DNA from: an uncultured Nocardiopsis sp.
GTDB taxonomy: Bacteria > Actinomycetota > Actinomycetes > Streptosporangiales > Streptosporangiaceae
Direction of reading: 5' to 3'
NCBI GenBank assembly: GCA_937957845.1
Contig: CALGOD010000837.1
Coordinates: forward strand, 1-5,888
Length of the DNA stretch: 5,888 nucleotides
Of the stretch, positions 1 through 5,888 are shown piece after piece. The notes under the pieces were generated by a model. The model was not told the DNA's origin. It did no database searches and saw only the letters and a list, made by a program, of their open reading frames with translations. The position numbers were made by a program, and so were the translations under genes. How positions within the stretch are numbered: position 1 is the stretch's first letter; each line of letters starts with the position of its first letter.

Positions 1-885
1 CCGCCGGACCCCTCGGTCATCCAACTCCAGGAGGAGAGGCTCTACCTCGACCGGTCCATGCCCGAGCGCTACTGGCTCTGGGTCACCGGTATCGGAGGCA
101 ACGGCGACATCGGACTGCTCCAGGGCAAGTTCGGCCCCTCCACCCAGAGCAACTCCTACGACATCGGCGCGAACATCGCCGAACGCCTGGGCACCACCCT
201 GCGCCTCGTGGGCGCGGCCATGGTCTTCGCCCTGGGCCTGGCGATCCTGTCCGGTGTGGTCAGCGCGATGCGCCAGTACTCCAAACTCGACTACACCCTC
301 ACCTTCATCGGCTTCCTGGCGTTGTCGATGCCCGTCTTCTGGTTCGCGGGCATCATGCAGCAGGCCGGTGTCAGCGTCAACGAACTTCTGGGAACCCCCT
401 TCTTCGCCACGATCGGCGACGGCCTGTACCAGGCACAGGGACAGGATCTGTGGGGGCGCATCACCAACGCCTTCGCCTACATGACCCTGCCCACGATCGT
501 GCTGATGTTGACCAGCTTCGCCTCGTGGAGCCGCTACCAGCGGACCTCCATGCTGGAGGTGCTCAACAGCGACTACGTCCGCCTGGCCAGGGCCAAGGGT
601 CTGCCCAACCGCGTCGTCATCCGCCGCCACGCCCTGCGCACGGCCCTCATCCCGTTGACCACGGTGGTCGCCGTCGGTATCGCCGGGATCATCGACGGCG
701 CGGTCCTGACCGAACGTGTCTTCCAGTGGCGGGGTCTGGGCGAGTTCTTCATCACCGCGGTCGAGAACAGCGACTCCTACGCGCTGATGGCCTGGCTCCT
801 GCTCAGCGGTGTCACCGTCATCCTGGCCAACCTCATCGCCGACCTCCTGTACGGCGTGCTCGACCCGAGGATCCGCTATGAGTGA
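1..885 (+). CDS. oppB: Oligopeptide/dipeptide ABC transporter permease, DppB/OppB type (5'-partial)
   Basis: Inner-membrane permease subunit of a peptide importer; it pairs with the second permease downstream to form the translocation channel. The frame is open from base 1, giving 294 visible codons. ATG 58 is internal, because the codons before it already read as family sequence (LYLDRSMPERYW, matching the usual 'LGLD-P-xRY' stretch after the first helix). The missing part is probably the start and first membrane helix, about 40 residues judging by family length of 310-340. Visible hydrophobic segments lie near codons 66-87, 98-120, 158-176, 215-240 and 262-285. The cytoplasmic EAA-type coupling loop, which docks on the ATPase, is at about codons 190-215 (YVRLARAKGLP, then RRHALR). 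The C-terminus DLLYGVLDPRIRYE is typical of the family. The stop overlaps the next start by 8 bp. Family assignment is firm; Opp versus Dpp and the substrate are not resolved. Confidence 0.93.
   Translation, partial: PPDPSVIQLQEERLYLDRSMPERYWLWVTGIGGNGDIGLLQGKFGPSTQSNSYDIGANIAERLGTTLRLVGAAMVFALGLAILSGVVSAMRQYSKLDYTLTFIGFLALSMPVFWFAGIMQQAGVSVNELLGTPFFATIGDGLYQAQGQDLWGRITNAFAYMTLPTIVLMLTSFASWSRYQRTSMLEVLNSDYVRLARAKGLPNRVVIRRHALRTALIPLTTVVAVGIAGIIDGAVLTERVFQWRGLGEFFITAVENSDSYALMAWLLLSGVTVILANLIADLLYGVLDPRIRYE
867..870 (+). promoter_or_regulatory. Ribosome binding site deciding the oppC start
   Basis: GAGG ends 7 nt before ATG 878, inside the end of the upstream permease gene. It supports ATG 878 as the start of the second permease, rather than the in-frame ATG 809 that lies deep inside oppB. 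Confidence 0.6.
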
Positions 886-1798
886 GACGAAGGTTCCCCC
901 GGCGCCCAGGAACACCGACGCCGAGAGCGTCGGGGGCGCCGAGCGCACCCAGTTCCAGATGATCATGTCCCGGTTCCTGCGCCACCGGGCCGCCATGGTC
1001 AGTCTGGTCGCCCTTGTCATCATCGTCCTGGGCGCGTTCCTCGGTCCCCTCCTGTGGAAGTGGGACCACACCGTCAACCTGGAGATCCCGGCGAGCGTGC
1101 CGCCCAACGCCGAGCACCCCCTCGGCACCACCACCGCCGGACACGACGTCCTGGGCCAGCTCATGCGCGGCGCCCAGCAGACGCTGAAGGTCGCGTTCAC
1201 GGTGTCGGTCATGGGCACCGTCTTCGGTTCCCTGTGGGGCGCCACCGCGGGCTACTACGGGGGTCGGGTCGACTCCCTCATGATGCGCGTCGTGGACATC
1301 TTCATGATCGTGCCGCTGTTGGTGATGGTCGCCGCGATCGCCGGCAACTCCCGGGGCGGTACCACCTGGTACGCGGTCGCCCTCATCATCGGCTTCTTCT
1401 CATGGGCGCAGATCGCCCGTGTCGTACGCGGTGTGGTCCTGTCGCTGCGTGAACAGGAGTTCGTGGAGGCCGCGCGGGCCGCGGGCGCCTCCCCGAGCTG
1501 GATCATCCTCCGCCACCTGCTGCCCAACGCCGCCGGACCGATCATCGTCGCGGCGACCCTGTTGATCGCCGTGGCGATCCTGCTGGAGGCGGGCATGTCC
1601 TTCCTCCAGTTCGGCATCCAGCCACCCGACATCTCGCTCGGTCAGATGATCGGCAACGCGCGTACGGCCGCCTCCACCCGGCCCTGGCTGTTCTACCCGC
1701 CGGGCCTGCTGCTGCTGGCGATCTGCCTGACGATCAACTTCATCGGTGACGGGCTCCGCGACGCCCTCGACCCACGACAGACCATGGTGCGGCGATGA
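878..1798 (+). CDS. oppC: Oligopeptide/dipeptide ABC transporter permease, DppC/OppC type
   Basis: Second membrane permease of the importer, complete at 306 residues, which is normal for the family. The start ATG 878 has GAGG 7 nt upstream and overlaps the oppB stop (ATGAGTGA). The in-frame ATG at 809 is rejected because it would add 23 residues encoded wholly inside oppB. Residues 1-30 are a polar cytoplasmic tail. SRFLRHRAAMVSLVALVIIV (31-50) is the typical OppC N-terminal segment, with the first helix at about 40-60. HPLGTTTAGHDVLGQLMRGA (80-99) is the family signature ahead of the transmembrane domain. The EAA coupling loop is EAARAAGAS at 197-205, followed by ILRHLLPNAAGPIIV. The C-terminus GDGLRDALDPRQ is also classic. 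The stop overlaps the ATPase start by 4 bp (ATGA). Opp versus Dpp specificity cannot be decided from the sequence. Confidence 0.95.
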   Translation: MSETKVPPAPRNTDAESVGGAERTQFQMIMSRFLRHRAAMVSLVALVIIVLGAFLGPLLWKWDHTVNLEIPASVPPNAEHPLGTTTAGHDVLGQLMRGAQQTLKVAFTVSVMGTVFGSLWGATAGYYGGRVDSLMMRVVDIFMIVPLLVMVAAIAGNSRGGTTWYAVALIIGFFSWAQIARVVRGVVLSLREQEFVEAARAAGASPSWIILRHLLPNAAGPIIVAATLLIAVAILLEAGMSFLQFGIQPPDISLGQMIGNARTAASTRPWLFYPPGLLLLAICLTINFIGDGLRDALDPRQTMVRR

Positions 1799-4002
1799 CC
1801 ACGACTGATCACATGAGCAACGAGGACACCATCTCGCCAGGAAGCGACGACGTGGCGCTGGAGGTCCGCGACCTCAGCGTGACCTTCCCCTCCGACGACG
1901 GGCCGCTGCGCGCCGTACGCGAGGTGTCGTACGTCCTGCGCCGGGGTGAGGCGCTGGGGATCGTCGGCGAGTCCGGCTCGGGCAAGTCCGTGACCTCCAT
2001 GGCCATCATGGGGCTGCTGCCCAAGAACGCCCAGGTGGAGGGGTCGGCGAAGGTCCTGGGCCAGGAGGTCGTCGGACTCAACGACGCCCAGATCAGCAAG
2101 GTCCGGGGAGAGAAGATCGCGATGATCTTCCAGGACCCGCTGACCTCGCTCAACCCCGTCTACACGATCGGCTACCAGATCTCCGAGGCCGTCCTGGCGC
2201 ACCGCAAGGTGGGCAAGAAGGCGGCGATGGCCCGGGCGCTGGAGTTGCTGGAACTGGTGGGCATCCCCAACCCGAAGCAGCGGCTCAAGCAGTACCCCCA
2301 CGAACTGTCGGGCGGTATGCGCCAGCGCGTGGTGATCGCCATCGCGATGGCCAACGAACCGGACGTCATCATCGCCGACGAGCCGACCACGGCTCTGGAC
2401 GTGACGGTGCAGGCGCAGGTGCTGGAGTCCTTGGAGACGGCCCGTAAGGAGACGGGCGCCGCACTGGTGCTGATCACCCACGACCTCGGTGTCGTGGCCG
2501 GACACGTCGACCGGATCGGCGTGATGTACGGCGGCCGCATGGTGGAGATGGGGCCGGTGGAGGACGTCTTCTACCGGCCGCGGATGCCCTACGCGTTGGG
2601 CCTGCTGGGCTCCCTGCCGCGCATGGACGAGGAGAGGAGCGACCGGCTCACCCCCATCGTGGGCACCCCGCCCTCCCTGCTCGCCCTGCCCACCGGTTGT
2701 GCCTTCGCACCGCGTTGCCCGATGGCCCGTGACATCTGCCACGAGCAGGAACCGAGACTGATGGCCACCGGTGCCGACGGCGAGCGTGTTCCCGCCGACG
2801 TGGAGGACGTCGGCGCGCACACGGCGGCCTGTCACTTCAGCGATGAGCTGGGGGACGTGCGGCCCACCGACCTGTTCAAGCCGACGGCGGTGGAGGTCGA
2901 GAGCGTCGAAGCCATGGAGGCCGCGGAGGAGAGGGCCCAGGAGGCCGTCGCGGAGTCCGGCACCGGCGGTGGCGCGGAGAGCGCGGGAATCGGGGAGGTG
3001 ATCCTGAAGGTCGACGACCTCGTGAAGAACTTCCCCATCCGCTCCAAGGGACTGCTCAAGAGGAAGATCGGAGAGGTCCAGGCGGTCTCCGGGATCAGTC
3101 TGGAACTGCGGGAGCGCGAGACCCTCGCACTGGTCGGAGAGTCCGGGTGCGGCAAGTCCACCACCGCGCGCCTCATGCTGCAGCTGATCAAGCAGACCTC
3201 GGGCGAGGTCTCCTACAGGGGGCAGCCGCTGCACTCGCTGTCCCCACGTCAGATGCGGCCGCTGCGCCGTGACCTCCAGCTGGTCTTCCAGGACCCCTTC
3301 GCCTCCCTGGACCCGCGCATGACGGTCTCGGACATCATCGCCGAACCGCTGCGCATCCATGGTCAGGGCAACGGCGAGGCCAAGCGGCGGGTCCGGGAAC
3401 TGCTGGACCTGGTGGGCCTCAACGCCGAGCACGGCTCGCGCTACCCGCACGAGTTCTCGGGCGGTCAGCGGCAGCGCATCGGTGTGGCCCGTGCACTGGC
3501 GCTCAACCCCAAGGTGCTCATCCTGGACGAGCCGGTCTCGGCCCTGGACGTGTCCATCCAGGCGGGTGTGATCAACCTCCTGGAGGACCTCCAGGACGAG
3601 CTGGGCCTGTCGTACCTGTTCGTCTCGCACGACCTGTCGGTGGTCAAGCACATCGCCGACCGGGTGGCCGTGATGTACCTCGGCAAGATCGTGGAGACGG
3701 GGACGACCGAGCAGCTGTTCAGCGCGCCCGCCCACCCCTACACGCAGGCGCTGATCTCGGCGATTCCGCTGCCGGACCCGGTCAAGGAGCGGACCCGGGA
3801 GCGGATCGTGGTCACCGGTGACGTGCCCAACCCGGCCGACCCGCCCTCGGGATGCCGGTTCCGGACCCGGTGCCCGAAGTTCGCCGGCGAGCTGTCGGAG
3901 GCCGAGCGCCGCAAGTGCGTGGAGGAGCCGCCCGCGTTGCTGGACCGGGGAACCGGTCACCAGGACGCGTGCCACTACTCCAAGGCCGTCGAGTTGATCT
4001 GA
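1795..4002 (+). CDS. oppD: Fused dual-domain peptide ABC transporter ATPase (OppD-OppF / DppD-DppF in one chain)
   Basis: Cytoplasmic ATPase powering the peptide importer. Both nucleotide-binding domains are in one 735-residue chain, where enteric systems use separate D and F proteins; mycobacterial OppD is similarly fused. Domain 1 (about 20-270): Walker A GESGSGKS 58-65, Q-loop Q113, signature LSGGM 171-175, Walker B ending D195-E196, switch H229. Its C-terminal oligopeptide-transporter region has C302, C308, C315 and C346. An acidic Ala/Glu/Gly-rich linker spans about 350-400. Domain 2 (about 402-650): Walker A GESGCGKS 448-455, Q499, FSGGQ 554-558, D578-E579, H612, then a second cysteine set C687, C693, C708, C726. 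All catalytic motifs are intact in both halves, so two working ATP sites are expected. ATG 1795 overlaps the oppC stop (ATGA). Its ribosome binding site is weak, so coupled translation is likely; ATG 1813 (residue 7) is an alternative with no better site. Substrate length preference is unknown. Confidence 0.96.
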   Translation: MTTTDHMSNEDTISPGSDDVALEVRDLSVTFPSDDGPLRAVREVSYVLRRGEALGIVGESGSGKSVTSMAIMGLLPKNAQVEGSAKVLGQEVVGLNDAQISKVRGEKIAMIFQDPLTSLNPVYTIGYQISEAVLAHRKVGKKAAMARALELLELVGIPNPKQRLKQYPHELSGGMRQRVVIAIAMANEPDVIIADEPTTALDVTVQAQVLESLETARKETGAALVLITHDLGVVAGHVDRIGVMYGGRMVEMGPVEDVFYRPRMPYALGLLGSLPRMDEERSDRLTPIVGTPPSLLALPTGCAFAPRCPMARDICHEQEPRLMATGADGERVPADVEDVGAHTAACHFSDELGDVRPTDLFKPTAVEVESVEAMEAAEERAQEAVAESGTGGGAESAGIGEVILKVDDLVKNFPIRSKGLLKRKIGEVQAVSGISLELRERETLALVGESGCGKSTTARLMLQLIKQTSGEVSYRGQPLHSLSPRQMRPLRRDLQLVFQDPFASLDPRMTVSDIIAEPLRIHGQGNGEAKRRVRELLDLVGLNAEHGSRYPHEFSGGQRQRIGVARALALNPKVLILDEPVSALDVSIQAGVINLLEDLQDELGLSYLFVSHDLSVVKHIADRVAVMYLGKIVETGTTEQLFSAPAHPYTQALISAIPLPDPVKERTRERIVVTGDVPNPADPPSGCRFRTRCPKFAGELSEAERRKCVEEPPALLDRGTGHQDACHYSKAVELI

Positions 4003-4023
4003 CGATCGGCGGCGGGCGGTGCG

Positions 4024-4067
4024 GACGGCGGGCCGGTGTGGGGACCCTCACACACCGGCCCGCCGTC
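4024..4067 (+). terminator. Probable intrinsic terminator of the opp operon
   Basis: A perfect 17-bp inverted repeat, GACGGCGGGCCGGTGTG at 4024-4040 and its exact complement at 4051-4067, encloses a 10-nt loop. It starts 21 bp after the ATPase stop codon. No T-run follows (the next bases are gtatgcggg), so this is the U-tract-less hairpin type often proposed as a terminator or 3'-end stabiliser in high-GC actinobacteria. The position and perfect stem make the terminator call likely, but termination efficiency cannot be judged. Confidence 0.8.
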
Positions 4068-4114
4068 GTATGCGGGTGACCAGTGCGAACTCCGAGCGGT
4101 TCCTCCACAGAACG

Positions 4115-4137
4115 GAACTTCGCGAAGAACTTCGCGA
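4115..4137 (+). repeat. 11-bp direct repeat with embedded palindromes
   Basis: GAACTTCGCGA occurs at 4115-4125 and again at 4127-4137, a 12-bp period. The junction forms the perfect palindrome CTTCGCGAAG (4118-4127) and the dyad GCGAAG-AA-CTTCGC (4122-4135). It lies about 45 bp upstream of the putative -10 element, a reasonable place for an activator or repressor to bind. The repeat is directly visible; the regulatory role is inferred. Confidence 0.55.
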
Positions 4138-4143
4138 TGACCC

Positions 4144-4203
4144 ACGGGAAAGGTCCTGGACCGGTGAACCGGGCACGCGCTAATGTTCGGTGCCCTTTCC
4201 CGT
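4144..4203. repeat. Nested inverted repeats around the putative dacB promoter
   Basis: The outer 10-bp arms are ACGGGAAAGG (4144-4153) and CCTTTCCCGT (4194-4203). Inside them are GGTCC-T-GGACC (4152-4162), CCGG-TGAA-CCGG (4161-4172) and GGGCAC (4171-4176) opposed to GTGCCC (4190-4195), which brackets the -10-like hexamer. This could be an operator region, or a folded RNA in any transcript reading through from upstream. The outer arms are not expected to be co-transcribed from the promoter proposed here. Confidence 0.45.
4157..4186 (+). promoter_or_regulatory. Putative housekeeping-type promoter for dacB
   Basis: TGGACC at 4157-4162 matches four of six bases of TTGACA. TAATGT at 4181-4186 fits the loose TAnnnT actinobacterial -10. 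The spacing is 18 bp. Transcription would begin near 4193, leaving about 35 nt of leader before TTG 4228. The placement after the opp hairpin and before the next gene supports it, but the hexamers are weak. Confidence 0.45.
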
Positions 4204-4214
4204 CCGTGAACGGT

Positions 4215-4219
4215 AGGAG
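4215..4219 (+). promoter_or_regulatory. Ribosome binding site favouring the TTG start of dacB
   Basis: AGGAG with 8 nt to TTG 4228 is near ideal in sequence and spacing. The competing ATG 4333 has GGAGGT at 4315-4320, with a longer 12-nt gap. This site is the main reason the TTG start is preferred. Confidence 0.5.
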
Positions 4220-4227
4220 ACGCAGAG

Positions 4228-5888
4228 TTGAGAACCCCCGCCCTTCCCTGGAAACCCGCGCCCGGAACACGTCACCATGAGCTACGGAGAGGTCACCGTG
4301 GGCTCGCGCGGTCCGGAGGTCGTCGCGGCACCATGTGGACGGCCGCCGCCCTGCTCGCAACGGTTCCGCTCGTTCCACTGGTGCCACTGGACGCACCCCC
4401 GGCCTACGCGGATCCGGTCGTCGCGGAGGAGCGACTGGACGGTCTGCGTCAGGACCTCGACGCCATCCTCGACACCCCGGCCCTGGAGGGCGCGGTGTCC
4501 GGTGTGGTCGTCACCGACCCCGACACGGGGGAGAGGCTGTACTCGCGTGACGGCGGAGAGCGGTTGCTGCCAGCGTCCAACATGAAGCTGTTCACCGCGG
4601 CCGCGGCGTTGGAGGTCCTGGGCGTCGACCACACCTTCTCCACCGAGGTGGTCGTCGAGGGCAGGCCCGGGAACAGACGCTCGGTGGAGGACCTGTACCT
4701 GGTGGGCGGGGGCGACCCGACACTGTCGGCGGAGGACCTGGACGCGATGGCCGCCGACGTGGCCGCCTCCGGCGTCAAGGTGGTGCGGGGCGACGTGTAC
4801 GCCGACGACACCTGGTTCGACTCCGAGCGCCTCGTGGACGACTGGTGGCCCGAGGACGAACCCTACGCCTACTCCGCGCAGATCTCCGCCCTGACGGTCG
4901 CGCACGGGGATCGCCACGACACCGGGGTCACGGAGGTCACCGTGTCCCCGACCTCGGCGGGCCGGCCCGCCAGGGTGGACCTCGGAGTGGCCGAGGGCTA
5001 CGCCGAGCTGGACAACCGGGCCGTCACCGGCTCCGCCGGCAGCGGCAACACCCTGGTCATCGACCGTCCTGTGGGCACCAACACCATCACGGTCACGGGG
5101 TCCATCCCCCAGGGCGGCGCTCCGGTGGCCGTGTTGCGCACCGTGGACGAACCCGCCGGGCTGGCCGCGCACCTCTTCGAGCAGGCCCTGGAACGGCACG
5201 GGGTCACCGTCACGGGCGGTACGGAGTCCGGTACCGCCCCCGAGGGGCGTTTCGGCACCAGGGTCCTGGCCGACCACGAGTCCCCGACGTTGGGGGAGAT
5301 CCTCGTTCCGTTCATGAAGTTCAGCAACAACGGGCACGCCGAGATGCTCGTCAAGAGCATCGGCCGGGAGGTCGCCGACGAGGGCTCCTGGGACGCGGGG
5401 CTCATCGGGGTGGAGAGCGCCCTGGCGGGGCTGGGCGTGGACACCTCCGACCTGGTCCTCAACGACGGTTCCGGGCTGTCCCGGGGCAGCCTGGTCACCG
5501 CCGACACGGTCATCGACCTGATCCAACGCTCGCGTGAGGCCTCGTGGGGAGAGACCTGGAGCGCCTCCCTGCCGGTGGCGGGGGTGGAGGACCCGTTCGT
5601 GGGCGGCACCCTGAGGCTTCGGATGGGCGGGACCGCGGCCGAGGGCGTCGCCCTGGCCAAGACCGGCACCATGACCGGGGTCAGCGCCCTGTCGGGGTAC
5701 GTGCCCGGCCCCGACACCGGCGGACTGGTGTTCAGCATCGTCAACAACGGCCACAGCGGTCCGGCGCCCACCGGAGTCCAGGACGCGGTCGTGGTGAGGC
5801 TGGCCGAGTACCTGGGGCACCAGGCGCCCTCGGGAGTGAGGCCGCAGAGCGCGCCCCACACGAGTGGTGAGCTGGAGTGCTCCTGGGA
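4228..5888 (+). CDS. dacB: D-alanyl-D-alanine carboxypeptidase/endopeptidase, PBP4 (DacB, peptidase S13) family (3'-partial)
   Basis: Exported penicillin-binding enzyme that trims D-Ala from, or cleaves D-Ala cross-links in, peptidoglycan stem peptides outside the membrane. Numbering from TTG 4228, the motifs are: SxxK S117-N-M-K120 with the nucleophilic serine; VGGGDPTLS at 159-167; a long insert between the first two motifs, typical of this family; S366-N-N (SxN) in FMKFSNNGHAEM; DGSGLSR 413-419; and KTG 478-480. A signal peptide is evident: Arg-rich n-region, hydrophobic stretch around 36-55, and AYA at 59-61 before DPVV as the probable cleavage site. No stop occurs before the window end (553 codons seen), and the catalytic fold looks finished by about residue 530, so a C-terminal tail follows. 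The start is uncertain. TTG 4228 has the better ribosome site. ATG 4333 gives a 26-residue signal peptide without a basic n-region. Codons 4228-4332 are less G/C-ending than the body, which weakens the TTG choice. Confidence 0.9.
   Translation, partial: MRTPALPWKPAPGTRHHELRRGHRGLARSGGRRGTMWTAAALLATVPLVPLVPLDAPPAYADPVVAEERLDGLRQDLDAILDTPALEGAVSGVVVTDPDTGERLYSRDGGERLLPASNMKLFTAAAALEVLGVDHTFSTEVVVEGRPGNRRSVEDLYLVGGGDPTLSAEDLDAMAADVAASGVKVVRGDVYADDTWFDSERLVDDWWPEDEPYAYSAQISALTVAHGDRHDTGVTEVTVSPTSAGRPARVDLGVAEGYAELDNRAVTGSAGSGNTLVIDRPVGTNTITVTGSIPQGGAPVAVLRTVDEPAGLAAHLFEQALERHGVTVTGGTESGTAPEGRFGTRVLADHESPTLGEILVPFMKFSNNGHAEMLVKSIGREVADEGSWDAGLIGVESALAGLGVDTSDLVLNDGSGLSRGSLVTADTVIDLIQRSREASWGETWSASLPVAGVEDPFVGGTLRLRMGGTAAEGVALAKTGTMTGVSALSGYVPGPDTGGLVFSIVNNGHSGPAPTGVQDAVVVRLAEYLGHQAPSGVRPQSAPHTSGELECSW

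Larger units (their letters stand above)
4087..4268. repeat. Cluster of GAAC/GTTC tetramers upstream of dacB
   Basis: Ten copies of GAAC or its complement GTTC fall in 182 bp. GAAC begins at 4087, 4110, 4115, 4127, 4166, 4208, 4232 and 4265; GTTC begins at 4099 and 4185. My rough composition-based expectation is one or two. The first five lie within 44 bp at steps of 12, 11, 5 and 12 bp, close to one helical turn for most. This is compatible with an array of regulator half-sites, but no known operator was recognised. Confidence 0.4.

Noticed and set aside
1693..3975. 760-codon open frame on the - strand opposite the ATPase gene
   Set aside because: Composition is dominated by Arg, Gly, His, Leu and Val with no recognisable domain. 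It is the mirror image of a high-GC coding gene whose motifs are unmistakable on the + strand.
4087..4102. LexA (SOS) box suggested by GAAC...GTTC
   Set aside because: The gap is 8 bp, whereas the actinobacterial/Bacillus-type box needs 4 bp (GAAC-N4-GTTC). The GAAC 4166/GTTC 4185 pair is also too widely spaced.
4083..4280. Small + strand frame of 65 codons in the intergenic region, starting GTG 4083
   Set aside because: Weak ribosome site. The frame runs through the promoter-like hexamers and repeats, and the peptide has no recognisable features.
3812..4396. 194-codon - strand frame spanning the intergenic region
   Set aside because: It crosses the terminator hairpin and both flanking genes, is Arg/Pro-rich, and shows no motif.
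4277..4585. 102-codon + strand frame overlapping the start of dacB
   Set aside because: Beyond about 4335 it is an Arg/Pro/Ser/Cys-rich off-frame reading of dacB. Only its first part, with GTG 4298 and a good ribosome site, is odd enough to mention as a finding.
4845..5537. 230-codon + strand frame inside dacB
   Set aside because: Arg/Gly-rich off-frame translation of the S13 peptidase; no independent support.
4282..5859. 525-codon open frame on the - strand opposite dacB (and a 287-codon one at 4998-5861)
   Set aside because: Low-complexity Gly/Val/Arg/His translation, no family resemblance, and complete overlap with a gene holding all three penicillin-binding motifs. Best explained as a GC-bias shadow.
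1..5888. tRNA, rRNA, CRISPR, insertion sequences or phage attachment sites
   Set aside because: No cloverleaf-like segment, no regularly spaced long repeats, no transposase-like coding sequence and no flanking target duplications were seen.

Overview
The window is a high-GC segment with strongly G/C-ending codons, every recognisable gene on the + strand, and translationally coupled starts. Together with a mycobacterial-style fused peptide-transporter ATPase, this points to an actinobacterium. A Nocardiopsis/Streptosporangiales-type genome is my guess from overall feel, not something shown by the sequence.

Bases 1-4002 carry an oligopeptide/dipeptide ABC importer operon. It holds a 5'-truncated DppB/OppB-type permease (1-885), a complete DppC/OppC-type permease (878-1798), and one polypeptide carrying both nucleotide-binding domains (1795-4002). 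The genes overlap by 8 bp and 4 bp, so they are almost certainly one transcript with coupled translation. The extracellular peptide-binding lipoprotein (OppA/DppA) is not in the window and probably lies upstream of base 1. Each half of the fused ATPase keeps all its catalytic motifs and is followed by a four-cysteine C-terminal oligopeptide-transporter region. In the mycobacterial OppABCD system a region of this kind is reported to hold an iron-sulphur cluster.

Bases 4003-4227 are intergenic. They begin with a perfect 17-bp stem hairpin, which is the likely operon terminator. Next comes an unusual stretch with a cluster of GAAC/GTTC tetramers, an 11-bp direct repeat and nested dyads. These surround a plausible promoter, with a -10-like TAATGT at 4181-4186.

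From about 4228 to the window end lies a secreted D-alanyl-D-alanine carboxypeptidase/endopeptidase of the PBP4 (DacB, peptidase S13) family. Its SxxK, SxN and KTG motifs are all present. It has no stop codon inside the window, so it is truncated at the 3' edge. Its start is ambiguous (TTG 4228 or ATG 4333).

The genes amount to peptide uptake next to a cell-wall peptide-trimming enzyme. A functional link through recycling of wall peptides is possible, but terminator and promoter signals separate the two units. Nothing here looks like a wholly new system. The points most worth a second look are the doubled cysteine sites in the fused ATPase and the repeat-rich dacB upstream region.
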